This document shows, piece by piece, positions 34,757-44,088 of a stretch of DNA of 64,000 bases. A model generated the notes under the pieces. It had not been told where the DNA came from. It did no database searches and saw only the letters and a program-made list of their open reading frames with translations. The stretch is from Candidatus Izimoplasma sp. HR2 (GTDB lineage Bacteria; Bacillota_I; Bacilli_A; Izemoplasmatales; Izemoplasmataceae). The position numbers and the translations under genes are program-made. The first letter of the stretch is position 1. Every line of letters starts with the position of its first letter. The stretch is from NCBI GenBank assembly GCA_000753575.1, contig JRFF01000053.1, positions 25,641-89,640 on the forward strand, written 5' to 3'.

Positions 34757-35680
34757 ATGGAGAGATATGTTGTGCATGTAACTAAAAGATGTAACTTAGA
34801 TTGTTTTTATTGTTATGAAGATGATAAGAGCAGTATTTATTCTTGAAAAGAAATTAAATATTTTATAGATGAAATAATAAAATATGCTAAAGAACCTTTT
34901 TCTATTGAATTCCTTGGTGGAGAACCTTGTTTAGAAACAGGATTGATGTTAAAAGCTATTAATTATTTTAAACAAAAAACAAATTTAATTGATAGTTTTG
35001 GTATTACTACTAATGGGACTATAGTAGATACAAACTTATTGCAAATTTTAAAAGAGAATAAGAATGTTTATATAGGGATTAGTTTAGATGGGACAAAAAA
35101 TATGAATCAGTTTAGAGTTTTTAAAAATACTAAAGATAATTCATATGATAAAGTAATAGAATCTATTGAAGTATTAAAAGAAAATGGGTTTATAGATAGA
35201 ATAAGTATTCATATAGTAACTCATTTATATAATGTTTATTTATTACATCATGGGATAAAGCATCTCCAATCTTTAGGAATTAAAAGAATTGGAGTTGGTA
35301 CAATAGAAAAAACGATGGAAATTGATGATATGTACGTTAAAACTTTTGTTTCAGAATTTAAAAAAATATCAAAAGATATTGCTAAAGGGATAATAACAGT
35401 TCATATAGATTTATTAGATTATTTAAAACCAAAATCTGATGTTAGACATTATATATATGACAAAGGGAAAATTGTAGGAGAAAGTTATGGCAGAGCTAAA
35501 GACGATATAACAAATAATAAAAATAATTTTAATATTATTGCTCCAGGTTCACCATTCTCAGATATGATATATAATTTAAGAGAGACGGTTTATAATAATC
35601 ATAAACAAATATTATTAAAAGAACAAAAACGAAAAGAATTTTATAAATTATGTAATATTATTAAAGGAAAGACAAGCTAA
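34757..35680 (+). CDS. second radical SAM protein, SPASM-less (307 aa)
   Basis: MERYVVHVTKRCNLDCFYCYEDDKSSIYSWKEIKYF...FLGGEPCLE; TGA=Trp at 34844. Confidence 0.85.
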
Positions 35681-35697
35681 AATGCTTGTCTTTTTTT
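35671..35697 (+). terminator. intrinsic terminator aagacaagctaaaatgcttgtcttttttt
   Basis: Strong stem-loop plus T7. Confidence 0.85.
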
Positions 35698-35717
35698 ATA
35701 AAATATGATATAATAAA
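35690..35717 (+). promoter_or_regulatory. promoter-like element TATGATATAATAAAAG directly after terminator
   Basis: Same extended -10 as at 3638 and 9738. Confidence 0.55.
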
Positions 35718-35751
35718 AGAGTAAAGAATTATAGATTATAAGGAGGACACA

Positions 35752-35916
35752 ATGTTAATTAAAATGTCACAAGAACAAATAAATAATTTAATGAGTTTAT
35801 TAGATAGAGTTGAAATTAAAGGTTTTAAAGAAATACAAGTTATGACAGATATAGTTAAATCTCTTCAACAAGCAAGACCAGAAGTTGAGTCAGATAAAGC
35901 AAATATTAAGAAATAA
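35752..35916 (+). CDS. small hypothetical protein (54 aa)
   Basis: RBS aaggagg, ATG, MLIKMSQEQINNLMSLLDRVEIKGFKEIQVMTDIVKSLQQARPEVESDKANIKK. Confidence 0.55.
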   Translation: MLIKMSQEQINNLMSLLDRVEIKGFKEIQVMTDIVKSLQQARPEVESDKANIKK

Positions 35917-35947
35917 TTTGTATAAAAATTTAGAAAGGAGAGATTAG

Positions 35948-37096
35948 ATGCCTAGTAATTCACCAAATTTTAGTTTTTTTATATATGATTCAACTGCAGA
36001 TGAAGCTTCTTTATTTAAAGATTATATTGATCATATGGCTGATAACTTTGGTATTTTAGATGATATAATTGTAGGAGAGATTACGGATATAACTCTTACA
36101 ACTCCAGCAAACGGAGAACTTCTTATATTAGATACAGGAGTATGGATTAATAAGACTTTGGCTGAAGCAGGAATTTCTGCGACCGGTCATACGCATACAG
36201 CTAGTAATGTTACAGATTTTGATACAGAAGTAGGCAATCATACTGATGTTGCAGCGAATACTACACATAGAGGTATAACTGCGGGAAATCCTCATGGTGC
36301 GGAAGTAGAAGATTTAAGTGATGTAACGTTAGCATCAGCTGGAGATAAAGAAATGTTAACATACAATACTAGCGGTGGTAATTGAATAAATAGGACTGCG
36401 GCTGAAGTAGGATTATCTGAAACGGGACATACTCATGCAGCTAGTAATATTACAGATTTTGATACTGAAGTAAGTAATAATAGTACAGTTGATACGAATA
36501 CTACTCATTCAGGAACAACAACTGGAAATCCACATAGTTTAGATATGGATGATTTAGATAGTGTTTATTTTGGAAAATATAACAGTTTAACAACTGATGA
36601 TTATTTAGTATATGATGGAACAGATTGAGTAAATGGACCATTTGATATTAATGCTATATCTGATGTAACAATTTCATCATCAACTGATAATGAAGTATTA
36701 GCATATAATAATGCAACTTCTAAATGGATTAATCAGACCGCAGCAGAAGCGGGGTTAGCGACTGCATCAGATGTTAGCGTTTTACAAGCATATGGAACAA
36801 TTAACACAAAATCAGCCTCGTCAACATTAGCATTAACAGATGCAAATGATTTTATTAAATGTACAAGTGCAACAGCTATGAATCTTACAGTTCCACCAAA
36901 TTCAAGTGTGGCATTTACTATAGGGACTGTAATTGATGTATTAAATTATGGTGCTGGAGTAGTTACAATTGTAGCAGGGAGTGGAGTAACGTTGCGTTCA
37001 ATTGATAGTAATTTAGATATAAGTGGACAGTATGGCGGAGTTACACTTAAAAAGTTAGCTACTGATGAATGGTCAGTTATTGGAGCATTAGAATAG
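35948..37096 (+). CDS. tail fibre/appendage protein (TGA=Trp)
   Basis: Repeated GHTH.ASN(V/I)TDFDTEV...NPH motifs typical of phage fibres. Confidence 0.7.
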
Positions 37097-37106
37097 GAGG
37101 GATACT

Positions 37107-38231
37107 ATGGCACCATTTATAAAATTTGGAACATTCGCGGCACAAATAACGAATACTTTGATTAAAGGAACCCCTTTAACTATCGATATTTATTCTCCTG
37201 ATTGAGCACCAGTAGCAGCTAGACTAACAGATACTACTGCTATTCTTGTAGTTTCTGATGTTCAAAGTCGTGGAGATGCATATGTTATAACAGAATCAAA
37301 TTTGAGCTTATCTAAAGGAACAGTAGAGGAATTTGCTACTGGGATTAGTAGTTGCAAAGCTCCAACTGTATGTACTTTAACAAGTACAAAAGCTTTAACT
37401 ACATTTGAAGATGATAGTGATTCAGATTATGCTAAAGGATGTGTTTTAGATATTTCAGGAACAACTATAACTGCTGGCACCGTCCAGACATTTGGATCAA
37501 TATCCTCTCAGTATCATTCAAACGCTAGAATAACAGATTCTACTGTCCTTGCTGCTTATGGAAAAGGTTCAAGTGAAGGTGGAGATATTGTAGTTTTAAC
37601 TATTTCAGGAACAACTATAACTGCGGGAACTATTGTGAATTTTTCACCAGGAATTACAGTTTATAATACGAATGTTATAATGTTAACAGCTACAAAAGGG
37701 ATATTATTTTGGAGACCTACAGGTTCTTTATTGCGTGTGCAAGTTGTTAATATTTCAGGAACTACTATCACTTTAGGAGCAACTTCTTATGCCTTAACAG
37801 AAACTGCTGCTTATTTCATTCCGACTAGATGGACACAACCAATCTCTACGAATGGAGCATTATATATGTATAAAGATTTTTGGGATTCTTTAGTGGTTGG
37901 ATTAATATCAGTAAGTGGTGATGTAATAACAGCAGAAGATACTATCACTCCTATATCAAGTATATCAGGTATTGGCGGAATAGGGAAGTTATCTGACACT
38001 AGAATGATAATAGCTTATTATGATTCAACTCCTTTAAAATCAGAAGCAATATTAATTGAAATAACAGGAACGAGTTCATTAACTACAGGAGATAGTTTAG
38101 AATTCCCAGATACTTCGGATGCGAATAATCAAAGTGTAACAGCTATAACTTCTAGTGTTGTTATAATAGCTTATGATGATGAGGATACAGATGATACAGA
38201 GATTATAGCAATAGAATATACAGGAGCATAA
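37107..38231 (+). CDS. putative receptor-binding repeat (beta-propeller-like) protein
   Basis: Repeated (L/N/D)ISGTTIT(A/L)G units; TGA=Trp (YSPDWAPVAARL) joins the N-terminus. Confidence 0.6.
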
Positions 38232-38333
38232 AGTATTATAAAAATATTATAATTTTAATTATATTTAAAAATATAAAGATAAGAAGACATTTTGTTTAAT
38301 AAATTAATATTATATATAGAAAGGAGGGATTAG

Positions 38334-40013
38334 ATGCCACAAAATACACCTAATTATGGATTAAAAAAATATAGCACTATCATAGATGGTCCAGAAATAT
38401 TTGATAATTATATAGATGATACATCAAATAATTTTGAAATTATAGATACTGAATTAAATAGAGTAGAAGTTCAATCTGATTTTTATAAAGCTGGTTGAGA
38501 TGATAACCAAACTTATCCAATTTTAAGTTTTGATGATTTAACTAGGACTTTTACAGTAGAAGGGAATGGTGCAACTTATTGGATTAATAATGTTCATTAT
38601 TCTTTAGATATAGATGCTTCTATTCAAATTCCGGCAATTGAAGGAGTTCATTTTATTTATTTTACTAGCAGTGGTATAGAAACTTCTACTACAGAATGAC
38701 CTTTTAATAATGAAGTATGTCCTATATCTATTACTTATTGAGATAATACTAATTTAAAAAAGATTGGGTTAGGATATGAATTTCATAAATGAAGAATGGA
38801 TCCAAGTCTTCATCATTATTTACATGATACACGTGGAACAGTATATAGCGAAGGTCTTGGTGTTACTCAGGTATCATCAACTACAATAAGAGTTGGTACA
38901 GGAACTATATTTGATGAAGATATAGAATTAAGAATAGGAGACAATATAGGGAGTAGTCAAGTATTAAATCCATTGAGCAGTCCTATTGTTTATAGGATAG
39001 GAGAAGATGGAGATCTTAGATTAATTACAGCAAGTACTGACGTATGTTATCTTAATCCAGGTCCAGAAATAAATACTTTTAATGGAAGTATTTGAGAAAT
39101 GACATCTGTAAGTAATAATAAATATTTTTGTTATTGGTTACTTGCAACGAATGATTCAAATTTTCCAATAATTTTAGTACCAGGTCAAGTAGAAGGAGGA
39201 ACATTAAAAGAAGCAGATGAATTGAACACTTTAGCAGGAATGCTTTTTGGAAATATTCATTTTGCAGAATTTGTTGTTTTATCAAGAGTTATGATGTTAG
39301 CAACTATAAGTTCTTATTCAATAGTACAAATAGATGATTATAGAACTTCAAATGTTGCAAGTTCTTCTATCGTAAGCGAAAGTGCTCCTATTGTAATGGA
39401 TGTTTTACCAGACATTACTACTAGAGATGCACTTGAGAATCCATCTACGGGTAAACAAGTTCATATTATTGACGCAAGTGGAGATTCTAATGTCTACTCT
39501 AGCTGAGCACAGTATATTTACACAGGAGCGGTTTGAGTAAAAACCAATGAAGATGATATTAATACTTCTTTTGGGACTTTTTATCAAAAAGAAACAGATC
39601 CATACAATATGGTTACAACTGGGACAAGTACTTTTACAGGAAATAAAGTTGCATTAGTAATAACACAATCTGATATTCAAGGAGGAATAAGTCTTAATGG
39701 AGTAGATGGCAGACTTGAACATTCTGGAAGAGATACTAATTATCTCTTTAATGCTACTGCCACAGTTAGGGACCCTGATACTCCAAATATGAAAATTCAT
39801 TTTATATTAGTTAAGAATGGAACAATATTTATAAATCCTTCAATGAGCTATGGTAGATTAGAATCATTAGGAGCTGCTATGAGTTTAGATGCAGCATCTA
39901 ATGTAAATATGTCAGATGGAGACTATATAGAAGTTTTTTGTAAAACTGATAAATTAGATGGAGAATTTTGAGTTGATAGTATGCAATTACAATTAGTTCA
40001 AGTTCCACAATAA
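38334..40013 (+). CDS. tail fibre/baseplate protein (559 aa, several TGA=Trp)
   Basis: One frame across 38796, 39099 and 39609 ORFs; RBS aaaggaggg. Confidence 0.6.
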
Positions 40014-40046
40014 AAAAAATCACCCCTTAATTGGGGTGTAATTTTA
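40014..40046. terminator. bidirectional terminator caccccttaattggggtg flanked by A/T tracts
   Basis: Stem-loop between convergent genes. Confidence 0.7.
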
Positions 40047-40048
40047 CT

Positions 40049-40735
40049 TTACGATTTTAATTTATTCCTTAGTTTTTCTAATATAAGATCAATTTCATTT
40101 ATTATTGCTAAGCAATCTTGTATTTTTTTATCTTGTTTTTCTTTTTCTGAATCTTCAAAAAGTATAGAATAATCAATATTAAAATATTTACAAATTGCAA
40201 CTGCATGAGCCATTGCTATTTTATCACGATAATTTTCATCTAATAATTTTTGAGCATCTCTTTTATTAGTCATGAAACCATTTTCACTTAGAATTGCTGG
40301 CATTGTAGTATAACGGATTACATAGAAAGCTTTTTCTTTAACACCTCTACTAATCATTCCTGTCGCTTTAATTAATTCATCTTGGACAAGTCTTGCTAGT
40401 TTTGGTCCCATGCTACTTCCGGGACAATTAAAAGTTTCTATACCAGTTACGCTATTCCATCCGCCACTACCAAAAGCATTGGCATGGATAGAAACAAAAA
40501 TATCTGCATTCGTTTTATTTGCGTTTGAAACTATTTCACCTAATGGCATATCACGTGTTTCACTGCCAACTTTAATCACTTCAAATTGACCAGTTTTTAA
40601 TAAAAGTTTTTCAATTCTTTTAACAACTGCGATATTAAAATAAAATTCTTTCATGTGGCTACCATCTATAAAATTTGGTGTACGTTTACCAGCTGTGTTC
40701 GGTCCATGACCTCAATTTAATGCTACTATATACAT
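40049..40735 (-). CDS. N-acetylmuramoyl-L-alanine amidase (Amidase_3), endolysin
   Basis: Full N-term MYIVALNWGHGPNTAGKRTPNF (TGA=Trp) restores the catalytic GHG; SIHANAF; SENGFMTNKRDA. Confidence 0.9.
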
Positions 40736-40775
40736 TGTACTTCACTCTCCTTTGGATATAAGATTCTTATATCTT

Positions 40776-40804
40776 ATTATAACATAGTTTTTTTACTATG
40801 TCAA
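40776..40804 (-). promoter_or_regulatory. sigma70-like promoter for the amidase, TTGACA-17-TATAAT, containing a 7 bp inverted repeat
   Basis: TGTCAA at 40799-40804, ATTATA at 40776-40781; ACATAGT(N6)ACTATGT at 40782-40801. Confidence 0.7.
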
Positions 40805-40921
40805 ACAGGGCAGCTAAGAATTGCGGTTGAATTAGATTGGGCGAATATATTAAATCTTCTATCGATATTTTGAATATTATATATGGATAGAACTATGTCC
40901 AGTTTAAGAAAGGATAGTGAA

Positions 40922-41215
40922 ATGTTCGAGAAATTTAAAAATTTAGAAACATCAAAAAAACTTATAACAATAGTTACTATAATATGAATATTGTCTATTA
41001 TTATTGGTTTTGTTGGACTTTCATTTGGTTTTGATTTCATCACTATTATAAATGTTGTAAATTTAGATTTTTTAGTTATTCTTGGATACTATTTTACGAA
41101 AGCAGGAACTGAAAATGTTATAAAACTTACCAAAAGTTTTAAAATTGAAGAAACTAAAGAACCAGAAAAAAACATTTATGATGGAATGGATAATAAAAAC
41201 AAACAAATGCTATAG
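40922..41215 (+). CDS. small membrane protein, holin-like (TGA=Trp)
   Basis: Two hydrophobic stretches (LITIVTIIWILSIIIGFVGLSFGF; FITIINVVNLDFLVILGYY). Confidence 0.5.
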
Positions 41216-41225
41216 GAGGGATAAA

Positions 41226-41885
41226 ATGGGTGAATACACCAGTATTATTGTAGCGATAATAGCCTTTCTATCAAGTATTATCACAGCTTTTATTAACAAC
41301 AGATATAGAAAAGCCAAGAGAAAGAAAAAGTTAAATAATAAATTAATAAATCATCCACTTCATCACCGCATAAAAAGTTATAAAAGAAGATTCCTTATTG
41401 ATTTCATATTAGGAAACAAAGGAAAAGAAATGATTTTTAGAGATTTATTTATTAAAAAGTTTGAATTATGAGCAGATGCCTTATATGAGTTAGCGAAAGA
41501 AACGGATGATTGTATAGAGAATTGTCCTAACGCAGATAATTGCTCAATGATGGAAAAAAGAAATTTATTATGTTTTAATGAAACAATTGAAAAATTTAAT
41601 GCATATCACTATGGTCCTGAGTATAGTGCGGAAGAAAGGGAAATTTTAGAGATTGTGATACAAAGATTTAATATTTGGCAAAGTCATAGACAAAGATTTT
41701 TAGAAGAACAAATTATAGATATTTGTAATAATTCCATGATGTATCCTACTTGCGAAAGAAAGCAAATTGCTATATTTGATATTTATATGGCGGTTTTTGC
41801 AATGACTCTGAATGATGCAATGAAAACAATAGAGTCTATTAATGGAGAATTAGATGGAAAGAGTTTTAGAGGACAAATAATTTAA
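41226..41885 (+). CDS. hypothetical protein with N-terminal TM segment (TGA=Trp)
   Basis: One frame 41226-41885. Confidence 0.55.
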
Positions 41886-41897
41886 GATAAGAGGTGA

Positions 41898-42548
41898 GTG
41901 ATGCTAGATAATAAAACGATAATATTAGATATTGGATATATAGAAGATACCTCAAATAATCATAGTGAATTATGTCCTAAAGATTTTAAATTTAATATTA
42001 AAGTTATTAAACTTATTAAAAAAATTTTAGAATTAAATGGAGTAAATGTGGTATTAGCGCAACCTTTAAACTTTGATAAGATATCTTTAAAAGATAAAAT
42101 TGCGTTAGAAAAAGAAGTAAAAGCGAATGGATTTATTTCTATTCAGATTAATAAAAATTTAAATAATAAATTTGATGATTGAATTTTTTATTGGCATACT
42201 TCACATGAAAGTGGTAAATTAGCTGCTTTTATAGATAGATCTTTAGATGATTATTTAAATAGTATTGACAGAGATATAACAGCATCAGCTCCTGGCTCTT
42301 GGAATGATTTTCAAATTTTGAAAGAAATAAATTGTCCAGTAGTAGTAATAGAATATAACCATATTTCTAAAAAATATTCTACTATAAAATATGCGTTATC
42401 TATTTCAGAAGGAATTATGCAATTTTTAGATATAAATTATATCTTAAAAATAAAGAAAAATAAATTAGTAATATTAATAGAAAAAACTATATATCTATTA
42501 AATAAATTATTAAATAAAATATTAGAAAAGGAGGAACATAATGATTAA
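41898..42548 (+). CDS. degenerate Amidase_3-like protein (TGA=Trp)
   Basis: Parallel to the amidase (NGFISIQINKNLN vs DIFVSIHANAFG; CPVVVIEYNHISKKYS vs MPAILSENGFMTNKRD) but zinc-ligand His residues are missing. Confidence 0.5.
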
Positions 42549-42906
42549 TTGGTCTTTAATTTTAGCTTTTTTACTAGTTGTTGCATTAGTTAGTTATTTT
42601 CGTTATGGAGCACCTTGGCTAAGAGCCAAAGGATTTGATTACTATAGTGAAGTTAATTTAGCTTTAATGTTTACAGGTTATGCTTTTAGAGATGAAAAAA
42701 TAAAAAATATAGCGGAAATTGCTCTTGTAGTAGTGAAAGGATTAGAAGAACTATCCTTAACTGCGACTGAGAAGCATGAAGTAGCTATAGTTGAATTAAG
42801 TAAAGAATTAATGAATGAATTTGATTTAATATTGGATGATGAGGCTTTAGATTTGCTTGTAAAATTAGCAGTAACTATTTTACCTCCAACACACATTCAA
42901 TCATAA
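42541..42906 (+). CDS. holin-like small membrane protein
   Basis: N-terminal TM LILAFLLVVALVSYF. Confidence 0.5.
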   Translation: MINWSLILAFLLVVALVSYFRYGAPWLRAKGFDYYSEVNLALMFTGYAFRDEKIKNIAEIALVVVKGLEELSLTATEKHEVAIVELSKELMNEFDLILDDEALDLLVKLAVTILPPTHIQS

Positions 42907-42939
42907 TAATAAAAATTACCTTAAAGGAGGAAAAGTTTT

Positions 42940-43377
42940 ATGGCTGTAACTGCTAAAATGTACGGGAATGCTTTATTAAAAGCACTATCAAAAGAAATCG
43001 ATTTTTTAGTTGATACTATTAAAGTTGCTTTATTAGTCACTGGTTACACACCTGATCAAGATGCACATATTTATTGGGACGATGTATCTGCTAGTGAAGT
43101 TTCAGGTACTGGATACACAGCAGGTGGAGATACATTAGTTGGTAAAGGTTTAACTTATGATGGACCATCTAATACAATTAAATTAGATGGGACTGATACG
43201 ACTTGGTCAGCTTCAACTATTACTGCATATTATGCAGTTGTATATGTAGACACTGGTGTACCAGCAACAAGTGCTTTAATATGTTATATTGATTTCGGTC
43301 AAAATGAAATATCAAGCAATGGTGATTTCAAAATCACTTGGCATGTAGATGGAATTGCGACTATCGTAGCATCATAA
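42940..43377 (+). CDS. phage virion/tail fibre protein
   Basis: MAVTAKMYGNALLKALSKEIDFLVDTIKVALLVTGYTPDQDAHIYWDDV...EVSGTGYTAGG; a commonly seen phage structural family. Confidence 0.7.
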   Translation: MAVTAKMYGNALLKALSKEIDFLVDTIKVALLVTGYTPDQDAHIYWDDVSASEVSGTGYTAGGDTLVGKGLTYDGPSNTIKLDGTDTTWSASTITAYYAVVYVDTGVPATSALICYIDFGQNEISSNGDFKITWHVDGIATIVAS

Positions 43378-43450
43378 TCAACACAAATAAAGGATTATAT
43401 TTTATATAATCCTTTTAAATTACATAAAATTAGATGAATGGAGGTGTAAC

Positions 43451-44074
43451 ATGGCTTGGGAATTTTTTGATTTAGGAGATCATTCGAATAAAACTTTAGG
43501 TACAATGAATGATGTAACTATAAAAAATTTAACTGATTTTCTTACTATAATTGTAAGTGCTATTAGTGCTATTAATAATATGGATACGGAAATACCTTCT
43601 ATAGATACAATTAGAATTGTAAATATTTCTAATGAAATTGCAGCTTCAACAAGCGATGCAAAGACACCTACATTAAATTTAGGTTTAAATATAAGTGCAG
43701 AAGTATCAACTTTAACAGCAAGTACGAATGAACCTAATTTAAGTTTAGGATTAAATGTAATTAGTAATACTGCAAATTCTAGTACAAATGCAGAAGTTCC
43801 TATTTTAAGTTCAGGATTAGACATCAGTGCAGAAATTTCAGTAAATACTTCAGATGCAGAAGATCCTATTTTAAGCACAGGAGCAAGTATTGGTGCAGAA
43901 ATATCAACATCAATAAATGATGCTGAGATACCTACATTAAATTTAGGTTTGAATATTAGCGCAGAAATATCAGTGTCATCAGTAGATATCCCTAGTGCAG
44001 TAATTACATCTATATTAGGAGCACCAATTTTAGCAGCAATTCAACAAGATTTTAACATAGAACTAACTTGGTAG
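43451..44074 (+). CDS. repeat fibre protein (22-24 aa repeats)
   Basis: Repeats AEVP.LSSGL.ISAEIS..T. Confidence 0.65.
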   Translation: MAWEFFDLGDHSNKTLGTMNDVTIKNLTDFLTIIVSAISAINNMDTEIPSIDTIRIVNISNEIAASTSDAKTPTLNLGLNISAEVSTLTASTNEPNLSLGLNVISNTANSSTNAEVPILSSGLDISAEISVNTSDAEDPILSTGASIGAEISTSINDAEIPTLNLGLNISAEISVSSVDIPSAVITSILGAPILAAIQQDFNIELTW

Positions 44075-44088
44075 AAAGGAGCAAGTAA

